Positions 25,361-33,272 of a stretch of 64,000 nt of DNA are shown here, piece after piece; positions within the stretch are counted from its first letter, which is position 1, and the number at the start of each line of letters is the position of its first letter. This DNA comes from Lewinellaceae bacterium. Lineage in GTDB: Bacteria; Bacteroidota; Bacteroidia; Chitinophagales; Saprospiraceae. Both the position numbers and the translations under genes were made by a program. Location of the stretch: positions 1 to 64,000 of the forward strand of contig JACJYC010000003.1 of assembly GCA_020636325.1 (NCBI GenBank), read 5' to 3'. The notes under the pieces were generated by a model. The model was given only the letters and a program-made list of their open reading frames with translations, was not told where the DNA came from and ran no database searches.

Positions 25361-27055
25361 CTATTGTTGTGCCACCAAGGTCTCTTCATTATATCGGTTC
25401 AGGGCATCCTGTACAGTTAAAAACAAGTTTTCGCTTCCCAGTTCATCGATCAATCCGGTTTTGGTCAAATAATCCCGGACCGGGCCGATGGCGCCGGAAA
25501 GGCAAAAGGCAATGCTCCTCGAACGCATATAAAGGACCACATCCTTCAGGACTTTCAGGCCGCTGGAATCGATATCGTGTATGGAAGAGGCATCCAGGAT
25601 CACCAGTTTCAATGCGGGGCCTTTTTCCTGGCTCAGCTTTTCAATGGTTTCCCTGAAATACTCAGCATTTCCGAAATAAATCTGGGAATCAAACCGGAGC
25701 ATCAGGACATGGGGCCATTGTTCAGCCTCCGGAAAACGAAGTATATTCCTGTATTTGTCCTGACCGGGCAGTTTGCCCAGTACAGCGACATGGGGTTTTG
25801 AATTCTGGTAAAGGATCAGCAGCAAGGATAAGATAATGCCGGTAAATACGCCTTGTTGAATGCCGACAAAAAGGGTGAGTATGAATGTAGCTGCAAGGGC
25901 AAAAAAGTCCCGCCGGTCGGTGCGCCACAGCTCGATCATCTCCCGGTAGTTGATCAGGGTCAGCACCGCCGAGATAACGATAGCAGCCAAAACCGCCTTG
26001 GGCAGATAATAGAACAAGGGGGTCAGGAAAAGTAAGGTCAGCGCTATGAGCGAGGCGGCGAAGAACGAGGACAGGGTAGTTTTGGCCCCGGCCTGGTCAT
26101 TGATCGCGGAGCGGGTAAAACTCCCGGTAGTGGGAAACGCGTGAAAGAACGACCCGCCGACCTTGGTCAGGCCCAGTGCGATCAGTTCCTGGTTGGGGAT
26201 CACGCGGTAGCTCTTGTGCCTGGCTTCGATCGTCTTGGCAATCGAAAGGGTTTCGATAAAGCTGATGAGGCAGATGGTGAGCGCCAGCGGCAACAATTCG
26301 GTCAGTACGCCGCCGCTCAATTTTGGGATCATGAAGCCCGGCAGGCCTTTCGGTACCTCTCCGACAATCTCGATGCCTTTTTCATGCAGCCCGAACACCC
26401 ACACGATCAGCGTCCAGATCACTACTGCGAGCAAAGCGCCCGGAAAGGATTTCCTGATTTTCTTCAGGATCAGGATCAGGGCAAGGCTCGAAAGGCCGAT
26501 ACCCATTACCGCCCAGTTGATCTGATGCAGATTCTTTGCCAGGGATGCGAGCAGCACATGAAGCTGGTTGCTCCTCGGCAGGTCGATGCCCACCAGGCTC
26601 TTCAACTGGCTGAACCCTATGATGAAGGCCGCCGCCGATGTAAATCCGGAAATGACCGGATGGGACAGGAAATTGATGAGGAATCCCAATCGCAATCCGC
26701 CCAACAGCAGTTGAATTAAACCGGCAATGGTGGCCGTGGCAACGGCTAACCCGATAAATTCAGGGGTATTGGGTTCGGCGAATTTTCCGATGCCGGAAAG
26801 CACCAGGACCGAAACCAGCGCCACCGGCCCTACGGACAATTGCCGCGAGGTGCCGAAAAAAACGTAAATGAATAACGGGACCAATCCGGAATACAACCCG
26901 TAAATAGGCGGCAACCCGGCCAGCATGGCATAGGCCATCCCCTGAGGGATCAGAATAACCCCAACCGTCAGGCCTGCCAACAGGTCTCCGCTCAGTTGTT
27001 CCCTGCTATAGGAAGGGAGCCATTCCAGAATGGGTAATAAGCCCCGGGCGCTCAT
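25361..27055 (-). CDS. SulP-family anion transporter with STAS domain, copy 2
   Basis: A 564-residue paralogue of the SulP at 14809: WLPSYSREQLSGDLLAGLTVG and GVILIPQGMAYAMLAGLPPIYGLY open the membrane domain, and a STAS domain (VLMLRFDSQIYFGNAEYF...DIDSSGLKVLK) ends it. It is the first gene of a minus-strand unit with the FeS-NrfD and molybdopterin genes, under a Crp-type promoter. Next to a putative sulfite-oxidising complex, sulfate exit is an attractive role, yet uptake of sulfate or bicarbonate cannot be excluded. Confidence 0.9.
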   Translation of the reverse strand: MSARGLLPILEWLPSYSREQLSGDLLAGLTVGVILIPQGMAYAMLAGLPPIYGLYSGLVPLFIYVFFGTSRQLSVGPVALVSVLVLSGIGKFAEPNTPEFIGLAVATATIAGLIQLLLGGLRLGFLINFLSHPVISGFTSAAAFIIGFSQLKSLVGIDLPRSNQLHVLLASLAKNLHQINWAVMGIGLSSLALILILKKIRKSFPGALLAVVIWTLIVWVFGLHEKGIEIVGEVPKGLPGFMIPKLSGGVLTELLPLALTICLISFIETLSIAKTIEARHKSYRVIPNQELIALGLTKVGGSFFHAFPTTGSFTRSAINDQAGAKTTLSSFFAASLIALTLLFLTPLFYYLPKAVLAAIVISAVLTLINYREMIELWRTDRRDFFALAATFILTLFVGIQQGVFTGIILSLLLILYQNSKPHVAVLGKLPGQDKYRNILRFPEAEQWPHVLMLRFDSQIYFGNAEYFRETIEKLSQEKGPALKLVILDASSIHDIDSSGLKVLKDVVLYMRSRSIAFCLSGAIGPVRDYLTKTGLIDELGSENLFLTVQDALNRYNEETLVAQQ

Positions 27056-27078
27056 CGGATTTGCCGTTTCGTGAGCTC

Positions 27079-27123
27079 CAAAGGTAATTTTTGAAAAAAG
27101 GAAGTTATGTGACCTTCATCACA
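27079..27123 (-). promoter_or_regulatory. Crp-type operator and -7 box for SulP2-soe unit
   Basis: TGTGA-CCTTCA-TCACA at 27108-27123, within a longer inverted repeat (TTATGTGA...TCACATAA). TACCTTTG (minus strand 27086 to 27079) is a perfect TAnnTTTG box beginning 29.5 bp from the centre. Confidence 0.9.
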
Positions 27124-27130
27124 TAACGCC

Positions 27131-27254
27131 GTTTGCGAAACCTTTGAGGTTTCGTAAACCTCCTGCCATGGATCCAGGATTACGAAACTCCAAAAGTTTC
27201 GCAATCCTCCTGCCACGGATCCAGGATTACGAAACTCCAAAAGTTTCGCAATCC
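27131..27254. repeat. Three REP-like palindromes downstream of the RAYT gene
   Basis: REP units at 27131-27159, 27177-27207 and 27224-27254. Each is an inverted repeat around GCGAAACCT/AGGTTTCG or CGAAACT/AGTTTCG with a 3-5 nt loop, separated by a GGATCCAGG linker. The last unit abuts the RAYT stop codon. Confidence 0.9.
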
Positions 27255-27890
27255 TTATCGGTTTCCAGGCTTCCTGAAATCAAGATGAAACCTTAGCAAC
27301 TGCTGCTTTGCCAGATTAATATTAGGCATGTTAAGTTGCTCAAGCGCCACTTCTATATTTACCAAACTTGGTTTTCCAGAAAAATAGGCATTAAAAGAGG
27401 AGAAAGGCCATTCATGGAAAGACTTTGCAAGTTTGTGATGTATCGGATTATGATGGATGTAACAAATTGACCTGAATAATTGAGGTTCTGATCGGATTAT
27501 TATCCTTTTAAACCGTTTTGAAAACAGGTTACCCCTCCGGCTTTGTTGTTTATTTAGTGCAAGGGAATACCCGGAGAAAAAACGCTTGAACTGATCTTCT
27601 ATAAATTGATGCCCGGCAATAATTCCGTTGGTAAAATCCCTCCCGGCAACCGTCCCTTCTTCAGCTGTAAGTTCAACATTAATATCTTTAATCCTAACCA
27701 AGAAATGGAAATGATTGGGCATCAGGCAATAAGCCATTGTTTCCGAGTAAGGCAAAATATATTTTTTCCATTGTCGAAGGAAGAAATGATAATTATCAGG
27801 AGAGTAAAACAGAAGTGCACCATCCACGCACCGATTGTAAATGTGGTAAATTCCACCAGGCTCCAAAGCAGCCCAATAGTTTGTCTTCAC
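27255..27890 (-). CDS. REP-associated tyrosine transposase (RAYT, TnpA_REP)
   Basis: A 211-residue single-strand DNA transposase of the Y1 family that in other bacteria cuts and moves REP hairpins. The motifs are clear: GIYHIYNRCVDG near the N-terminus, YCLMPNHFHFLVRI with the metal-binding HxH pair, the tyrosine-bearing helix (FKRFFSGYSLALNKQQSRRG), LFSKRFKRI and CYIHHNPIHHKL. Five REP palindromes lie upstream and three downstream, as expected for a domesticated RAYT with its substrate. Base composition is more AT-rich than the sulfur genes. Confidence 0.93.
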   Translation of the reverse strand: MKTNYWAALEPGGIYHIYNRCVDGALLFYSPDNYHFFLRQWKKYILPYSETMAYCLMPNHFHFLVRIKDINVELTAEEGTVAGRDFTNGIIAGHQFIEDQFKRFFSGYSLALNKQQSRRGNLFSKRFKRIIIRSEPQLFRSICYIHHNPIHHKLAKSFHEWPFSSFNAYFSGKPSLVNIEVALEQLNMPNINLAKQQLLRFHLDFRKPGNR

Positions 27891-27939
27891 GCGTTTTGAG
27901 TTTTAGGTTATCAGAGAGTTCAATAAAAATAATTCCCCC

Positions 27940-28175
27940 GTTTGCGAAACCTCAATGGTTTCGTAAATCTGACACCACAGATCCCGGTTTGCGAAACCTC
28001 AAAGGTTTCGTAAATCTGACACCACAGATCCCGGTTTCTGACCCCATGGATCCAGGCTTACGAAACTTCAAAAGTTTCGCAAACCACCAAAGATCCCGGT
28101 TTGCGAAACCTCAAAGGTTTCGTAAATCTGACACCACGGATCCAGGTTTACGAAACTTCAAAAGTTTCGCAAACC
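27940..28175. repeat. Five REP-like palindromes upstream of the RAYT gene
   Basis: Units at 27940-27968, 27986-28014, 28055-28085, 28098-28127 and 28145-28175. Two forms alternate: a GCGAAACCTC...GGTTTCGTAAAT form and a TACGAAACTTC...AAGTTTCGCAAACC form, joined by TGACACCACAGATCC or GGATCCAGG linkers. Confidence 0.9.
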
Positions 28176-28204
28176 ATCCTGTGTACAGGCTCATATGTAC
28201 GAAT

Positions 28205-28495
28205 CTAACGCAGCACCACCTCCCGCACTACTTCCTCCCCCAGCCCGTCATTGATCATCTTGCGGATCTTTTCCCGGCCCATGGACAACTCGTGGCGCAG
28301 CGGCCCCGATTCGATCCGGATGTAGAGCACTTCCCGGATCAGTTTGATCTCGCGGGTGTAGCCTGCGATGGTCGGCCCCATGGCTTGCTTCCACATGGCC
28401 TCGATCCGGGTTTGATCCAGACCCGACTTGAGGCGATAATGATCGACCATGGCCTTGAGGGCCTCCTTGATGCTGACCTGGTTGGAATCTCTCAT
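28205..28495 (-). CDS. DUF721 (DciA-like) protein
   Basis: A 96-residue DUF721 protein (IEAMWKQAMGPTIAGYTREIKLIREVLYIRIESGPLRHELSMGREKIRKMIND). In some bacteria the family (DciA) helps load the replicative helicase. ATG 28495 is chosen since the domain starts there (MRDSNQVSIKEAL). It lies directly downstream of recF in the same direction, a linkage frequent in Bacteroidota, fitting a DNA-replication role. Confidence 0.88.
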   Translation of the reverse strand: MRDSNQVSIKEALKAMVDHYRLKSGLDQTRIEAMWKQAMGPTIAGYTREIKLIREVLYIRIESGPLRHELSMGREKIRKMINDGLGEEVVREVVLR

Positions 28496-28558
28496 GCAGT
28501 GTTCCGGATTTTGCGGGAAGAAATGCAAAATTAAGCATTTTACCGTTAAAATATTCAA

Positions 28559-29662
28559 TCAAATCACCTCCGCCGCCCCTTCCATTATCCGGAATTGCCG
28601 GCACTCCGCCCCCAGCCCCCCGATCAGGGCCGCTACCCGGTTCTCGTCCGTATCCGTGATAAAGAATTGCCCGAATTCGCCGTTCAGCAGGTAAGTCAGC
28701 AGGTGGTTGATGCGATCCTGGTCCAGCTTGGCGAAGATATCGTCGAGCAGCAGGATGGGCGGGGTGCTTTTTTTCCCTTTCAGGAAGGAGAACTGCGCGA
28801 ATTTCAGCGCCAGTACAAAGGTTTTGGTCTGCCCCTGGGAACCGAATAGTTTGAGCGGACGGTCATCCATATTGAAGACCATATCGTCGCGGTGGATGCC
28901 GGTAGTGGTCCGCCCAAGGATAAGGTCTTTTTCGCGCGACCTGCCCAGTAAGGCGGCAAAATCCTCCTTTTCCAGCGAGGATTGGTAGGTGCAGCTCACT
29001 GTTTCCTGCGCCGCGGCAATGGTTCGGTACACCTCCGCCATTTCAAGCGAAAACTCCTCCAGAAAAGCTTTGCGGGCCTTGAATATCTCCGCCCCGGGGG
29101 CGTGCAGTTGCCGGTCATAGATATCGAGCAGGCTGTGGTCAGCCGACCTGGACTCGGCCATTTGCTTGAGGGCGGCGTTGCGCTGCTGGAGGGTTTGATT
29201 GTACTGGATCAGGTTGCGCAGATACGCCTGGTCGAGCTGGGAAAGGGTATTATCGAGGAAACGGCGCCGGCTCTCGCTGCCTTCGCTCACGATCACCGCG
29301 TCGTCGGGGGCGGCGATGACCACCGGAATGAGCCCGACGTGCTCGGAGATCCGGTTGTAGGCGGTGTCATTGCGTTCGAGTTCCTTCTTTTTCCGGGGTT
29401 GGACCTTAGCGACGATCTTTTCCCATTTTTCCAGCCGGCTGAACCGGCCCTCCAGCCTGAAAAAATCCTCGCCGTGCAGGGGCAGGTGCTGGTCGGAATT
29501 GGAAAAATAGCTTTTGCCCATGCACAGGTAATAAACAGCGTCCAGCAGGTTGGTCTTCCCCATCCCGTTTTTGCCTGTAAAACAGTTGATTTGATCGTGG
29601 AAGGCCAGTTCCGCCGACCGGTAATTTTTAAAATTCGTCAGTTTCAAGTGATCCAGAAACAA
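28559..29662 (-). CDS. recF: DNA replication and repair protein RecF
   Basis: An SMC-like ATPase that helps load RecA at gaps through RecFOR. Walker A is FTGKNGMGKTNLL near the N-terminus; the ABC signature region and Walker B (PILLLDDIFAKLD) lie near the C-terminus. The frame is open to 29734, but a TAnnTTTG box (TACTTTTG) at 29690-29683 on the minus strand would put the transcript start inside that extension. TTG 29662 (LFLDHLKLTNFKNY) gives the usual RecF N-terminus and is chosen. Product 367 residues. Confidence 0.9.
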   Translation of the reverse strand: MFLDHLKLTNFKNYRSAELAFHDQINCFTGKNGMGKTNLLDAVYYLCMGKSYFSNSDQHLPLHGEDFFRLEGRFSRLEKWEKIVAKVQPRKKKELERNDTAYNRISEHVGLIPVVIAAPDDAVIVSEGSESRRRFLDNTLSQLDQAYLRNLIQYNQTLQQRNAALKQMAESRSADHSLLDIYDRQLHAPGAEIFKARKAFLEEFSLEMAEVYRTIAAAQETVSCTYQSSLEKEDFAALLGRSREKDLILGRTTTGIHRDDMVFNMDDRPLKLFGSQGQTKTFVLALKFAQFSFLKGKKSTPPILLLDDIFAKLDQDRINHLLTYLLNGEFGQFFITDTDENRVAALIGGLGAECRQFRIMEGAAEVI

Positions 29663-29682
29663 GATAGGATTGTTTTTATGGG

Positions 29683-29690
29683 CAAAAGTA
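29683..29690 (-). promoter_or_regulatory. -7 box for recF
   Basis: TACTTTTG on the minus strand matches TAnnTTTG and lies about 20 bp upstream of the proposed TTG start of recF. Confidence 0.6.
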
Positions 29691-29717
29691 GATCCTTTTC
29701 CATTGGAAAAAAAATCG

Positions 29718-29725
29718 TACCTTTG
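29718..29725 (+). promoter_or_regulatory. -7 box for pdhA
   Basis: TACCTTTG on the plus strand matches TAnnTTTG, 33 bp before the pdhA ATG. The two divergent -7 boxes are only 27 bp apart. Confidence 0.7.
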
Positions 29726-29758
29726 TCCCTGCAATTGATCAACTCACAATCGTTTAAT

Positions 29759-30796
29759 ATGGTAGCGACCAAAAGCAAAAAGAACGCCGCTAAAAAGAAC
29801 ACTTCCAAGCCCGCCTACAGCAAAGAAATGTACCTCCAGTGGTACGAATTGATGCTCCGCATCCGCCGTTTTGAAGAACGGGCGCTGATGATGTACGGCC
29901 AGCAAAAAATCAGGGGATTCTGTCACGTTTATATCGGCCAGGAAGCTGTCGCAGCAGGTATCGAATCGGCAATCCGCCGGGAAGACGCCATCGTCACGGC
30001 TTACCGCCAACACGGCACGGCCATCGGTCGCGGCCTGTCAACTGATGCCTGCATGGCCGAGCTGTTCGGCAAGGTCACCGGCGCTGTAAAAGGCAAAGGC
30101 GGCTCCATGCACTTCTTCTCCAAAGAACACCGCTATTTCGGCGGCAACGGCATTGTAGGCGCCCAGATCCCCATCGGTACCGGCATCGCATTCGCTGAAA
30201 AATACAAAGGCACCGACAACCTCTGCGTGACCATGTTCGGCGACGGCGCTTCCCGCCAGGGCGCACTCCACGAGTCCTTCAATATGGCCATGCTCTGGAA
30301 ACTGCCGGTCCTCTACATCGTCGAAAACAACGGCTACGCGATGGGCACTTCCGTACAACGGACCAGCAATGTAACCGACCTGTCCAAACTGGGCCTTTCC
30401 TACGATATGCCGACCGAAACCGTCGACGGCATGAACCCCGAAAGCGTCCACGAAGCCGTGTCCAGAGCCGCCGAACATATCCGCGCCGGCAAAGGCCCCT
30501 TCTTCCTCGAAATCCGCACCTACCGCTATAAAGGCCACTCGGTTTCCGACCCGGCCAAATACCGTTCCAAGGACGAAGTGAACGAATACATGGATCGCGA
30601 CCCGGTCAAAACCACCGAATCGCGCATCCTGGAAAACGGTATCGCCACCGAAGAAGAGATCCAGGCCATCAAGGACAAGATCAAGGAGGAAATCAACGAG
30701 GCGGTCCGCTTCGCCGAAGAGTCACCCCTCCCCGATCCGGAAATGCTTTGGGAAGACAACTACTCCGAACCGGACTACCCGTTCATCAAAGACTGA
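29759..30796 (+). CDS. pdhA: Pyruvate dehydrogenase E1 component, alpha subunit
   Basis: A 345-residue thiamine-diphosphate enzyme subunit that decarboxylates pyruvate in the PDH complex. The ThDP/Mg motif runs GDGASRQGALHESFN...ENNGYAMG, and the phosphorylation-loop-like segment TYRYKGHSVSDPAKYR is present. The short lysine-rich N-terminus (MVATKSKKNAAKKNTSK) is typical of Bacteroidota PdhA. The frame is open far upstream but the -7 box at 29718 and conserved start support ATG 29759. No pdhB follows; E1 beta must be elsewhere. Confidence 0.93.
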   Translation: MVATKSKKNAAKKNTSKPAYSKEMYLQWYELMLRIRRFEERALMMYGQQKIRGFCHVYIGQEAVAAGIESAIRREDAIVTAYRQHGTAIGRGLSTDACMAELFGKVTGAVKGKGGSMHFFSKEHRYFGGNGIVGAQIPIGTGIAFAEKYKGTDNLCVTMFGDGASRQGALHESFNMAMLWKLPVLYIVENNGYAMGTSVQRTSNVTDLSKLGLSYDMPTETVDGMNPESVHEAVSRAAEHIRAGKGPFFLEIRTYRYKGHSVSDPAKYRSKDEVNEYMDRDPVKTTESRILENGIATEEEIQAIKDKIKEEINEAVRFAEESPLPDPEMLWEDNYSEPDYPFIKD

Positions 30797-30856
30797 ATTT
30801 AAATTTACATTTTAAATTTAGCCTTTTACATTTTGAATTGATTTACAAACTTTATC

Positions 30857-30864
30857 TATCTTTG
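30857..30864 (+). promoter_or_regulatory. -7 box for the TPR gene
   Basis: TATCTTTG matches TAnnTTTG, 48 bp before the ATG at 30912, with a TTG-containing AT-rich stretch about 20 bp upstream. Confidence 0.65.
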
Positions 30865-30911
30865 CCGCGCTTTTTTCGGGAGGAACCGAAATAACCGTTC
30901 AACTATTAATC

Positions 30912-31610
30912 ATGGCAAGGAGAATCAAGCAGAATCAAGCATTAGAAGAACAATTAGCCGACGCGCTGGAGATCAAGGGCGGTGGCCCCGGCTTCTTTGA
31001 ACGCTACCAAAACTATATCATGTATGCCGCCATCGGCCTTATCGCCGTGTTCGGCATCTATATTCTGTACAAGAATATCTACCTGGGCCCCCGCGAAAAG
31101 GAAGCCGTCGAGCAGATGGCCCTCGCACAGGCCCAGTTTGAAAAAGACAGCTTCGCACTGGCTTTGACCAACCCCGGCGGCGGCTTCAGCGGCTTCCTGG
31201 ATATCATTGACCAGTACGGCGGCACCAAAGCAGCCAATACCGCCCACTACTACGCAGGTATTTCCTACCTCAACCTGGGCAAATTTGAAGCTGCCATCTC
31301 TTACCTGAAGGATTTCAAACCCGCAGGTCTGCTGACCCCGGCCATGCGCGCAGGCGCCATCGGCGACGCCTATGCAGAGCTGAATGACCTGGACAAGGCC
31401 CTCAGCCACTACAAAGACGCCGTCAGCGCAGCAGGTAAAAATGACCTTATCGCGTCCTATTACCTCAAAAAACTGGGCATGCTCAACGAAAAACTGGGCA
31501 ACAACGACGCCGCCATCGCCGCCTACGAAAGAATCAAAAAGGAATTTCCGAATTCCTCCCAGGCAATCGATATCGACAAGTATCTGTATCGCCTCGGGTA
31601 CAGCAAATAA
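30912..31610 (+). CDS. Membrane-anchored tetratricopeptide-repeat protein
   Basis: A 232-residue protein: a short cytoplasmic N-terminus (LEEQLADALE), one membrane segment (YIMYAAIGLIAVFGIYILY, ~36-54) and about three TPR motifs (TAHYYAGISYLNLGKFEAAISYL, DAYAELNDLDKALSHYKDA, KLGMLNEKLGNNDAAIAAYERI). The layout resembles YfgM-like proteins that work with the secretion or envelope machinery. It lies upstream of ribH, a conserved neighbourhood in Bacteroidota near recF. Specific partner unknown. Confidence 0.85.
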   Translation: MARRIKQNQALEEQLADALEIKGGGPGFFERYQNYIMYAAIGLIAVFGIYILYKNIYLGPREKEAVEQMALAQAQFEKDSFALALTNPGGGFSGFLDIIDQYGGTKAANTAHYYAGISYLNLGKFEAAISYLKDFKPAGLLTPAMRAGAIGDAYAELNDLDKALSHYKDAVSAAGKNDLIASYYLKKLGMLNEKLGNNDAAIAAYERIKKEFPNSSQAIDIDKYLYRLGYSK

Positions 31611-31687
31611 CCTGAGAGACGGAGATTCGGGCGTTTTTTGATCCGTCACTAATGCCCGAATCCCCGCTTCTTCGAATCCGCTTCCAA

Positions 31688-32212
31688 ATGGCCAGCTCGC
31701 TAAAAAACCTGTCGGCTTACAACGAATCCGACGTCCCATCAGCGGCCGAAATGTCTTTCGCCGTCATTCTTTCCGAATGGAACGCTGAAATCACCCACGC
31801 CCTCTACCAAGGTTGCATCGATACGCTGATCGCACACGGCGCACAGGAAGACAAGATCCATACCCTTCAGGTCCCCGGTTCCTTTGAACTGCCCTACGGC
31901 GCCCGGCTGGCCATCGGCCACCACAACCCGGACGCTGTGATCTGCCTGGGTTGCGTCATCAAAGGCGAAACCAAACACGACGAATACATCAATACGGCGG
32001 TGGCCACCGGCCTGACCAACCTCAGCCTGGCCTCCAACCGACCCGTCATCTTCGGCGTCCTGACGCCCAACAATCAGGAACAAGCCCTCGACCGGGCAGG
32101 CGGAAAACACGGCAACAAAGGCGTTGAAGCCGCCGTCACCGCTATCCGCATGACCGCCCTGCGCAAACAAATGAGCCAGCAAAAGCAAAAGATCGGTTTT
32201 CAGGTATTATGA
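31688..32212 (+). CDS. ribH: 6,7-dimethyl-8-ribityllumazine synthase
   Basis: The lumazine synthase of riboflavin synthesis, condensing the pyrimidine intermediate with dihydroxybutanone phosphate. Family motifs are clear: FAVILSEWNAEITHAL, VPGSFELPYGARLAI, CLGCVIKGETKHDEYI and FGVLTPNNQEQALDRAGGKHGNKG. The frame opens at 31652; ATG 31688 (MASSLKNLSAY) fits the usual N-terminus better and is chosen (174 residues). The stop codon overlaps the next gene (ATGA). Confidence 0.94.
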   Translation: MASSLKNLSAYNESDVPSAAEMSFAVILSEWNAEITHALYQGCIDTLIAHGAQEDKIHTLQVPGSFELPYGARLAIGHHNPDAVICLGCVIKGETKHDEYINTAVATGLTNLSLASNRPVIFGVLTPNNQEQALDRAGGKHGNKGVEAAVTAIRMTALRKQMSQQKQKIGFQVL

Positions 32213-33039
32213 AAATTCACTTCATCGAAACCGGATTCCTCAAACTGGACGGCGGAGCCATGTTCGGCGTCGTCCCCAAACGCTTGTGGGCCAAACTCAA
32301 CCCGCCCGACGAAAATAACCTCTGCACCTGGGCCATGCGCTGCCTCCTCCTCGAAACTGACGACCGCAAAATCCTCGTGGATACCGGGGTCGGCAACAAA
32401 CAGGACGCCAAATTCCGCAGCATTTTTGAACCCCACGGCAATGACTCGCTGATGGGCTCCCTCCGCAAGATCGGCCTGCAACCGGAAGATATCACCGACG
32501 TGTTCCTCACTCACCTGCATTTCGACCACGTGGGCGGAGCCGTCGTCCGTACCGAATCCGGCGAACTGAAACCGGCATTCCCCAACGCGACCTATTGGAG
32601 TAATCGCCCGCATTACGAATGGGCCGTCAATCCCAATCCGCGCGAGGCTGCGTCGTTTTTGAAGGAGAATATCGTCCCGCTGCAAGAAGCCGGCGTGCTG
32701 CGGTTCATCGAGCCTTCAGCCGGGGATATCGAATGGTTGCCGGGCATCCGCGTCCGGTTTGTTTACGGCCATACAGAAGCCATGATGATCCTGCTCATCG
32801 AAGCGGAAGGCAAAACGTATGTATATTGCGCGGATGTGATCCCTTCGTCCTTCCATATCGGCATGCCCTATATCATGGCCTATGATCTGCGCCCGCTGGA
32901 AACCCTCAAGGAAAAGAACCGCATCCTGGAAGACGCCGCCCGGGAAGGGCATTATCTGGTTTTCGAACACGACCCGCAAACAGCTTACACCCAGGTGACC
33001 CGGGACGAGCGCGGCCGGATTGCGGCGGTGAACTCCTGA
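32209..33039 (+). CDS. MBL-fold metallo-hydrolase
   Basis: A 276-residue protein with the zinc-binding motif HLHFDHVGG (~101-109), a second site in YGHTEAMM, and a terminal histidine in FEHDPQT. It starts inside the stop codon of ribH, so the two genes are translationally coupled. The substrate is not apparent; it differs from the persulfide dioxygenases in this window (no rhodanese domain, different motif). Lactonase- or phosphodiesterase-like roles are possible. Confidence 0.85.
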   Translation: MKIHFIETGFLKLDGGAMFGVVPKRLWAKLNPPDENNLCTWAMRCLLLETDDRKILVDTGVGNKQDAKFRSIFEPHGNDSLMGSLRKIGLQPEDITDVFLTHLHFDHVGGAVVRTESGELKPAFPNATYWSNRPHYEWAVNPNPREAASFLKENIVPLQEAGVLRFIEPSAGDIEWLPGIRVRFVYGHTEAMMILLIEAEGKTYVYCADVIPSSFHIGMPYIMAYDLRPLETLKEKNRILEDAAREGHYLVFEHDPQTAYTQVTRDERGRIAAVNS

Positions 33040-33044
33040 TTTTT

Positions 33045-33272
33045 TTTTACCACTAAGGGCACTCAGATCACTAAGACCATACCAGGATCTGCCACCCAAA
33101 CCCTGAGTACCCTTAGTGGTCCGACTCCAGCTTATCAATCCGCCCACGCACGCCCCCACCCCGGCTTAATAATCTGCCGCCCCATCAACAATCAAAAATC
33201 ATGTAATCACCATTCCTCAGTTCCTCCCCCTCACCCCTCTTAGTGCCCTTAGTGCCCTTAGTGGTCCAAACA
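33045..33272. repeat. CACTAAGGGCACT words and spacer before the GH3 stop
   Basis: Inverted and direct copies of ACTAAGGGCAC / CCTTAGTGGTCC occur at 33050-33070, 33109-33122 and 33240-33270 in this 233-bp convergent spacer. The arms could pair into a long hairpin between the MBL and GH3 genes. Confidence 0.65.

Noticed and set aside
1678..27055. Classical Sox, Dsr or sHdr sulfur oxidation genes
   Set aside because: None of the Sox, Dsr or Hdr-like subunits is present; the E3-like flavoprotein alone, without lipoate-binding protein or Hdr genes, does not support an sHdr system.
27131..28175. CRISPR-like regular repeats
   Set aside because: Units are palindromic, alternate between two forms, have short linkers that are themselves repeated, and no cas gene is nearby; a RAYT gene sits in the middle.
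28982..29758. N-terminal extension of about 259 residues on PdhA
   Set aside because: It overlaps recF in antisense, contains no domain, and the pdhA promoter box at 29718 lies within it.
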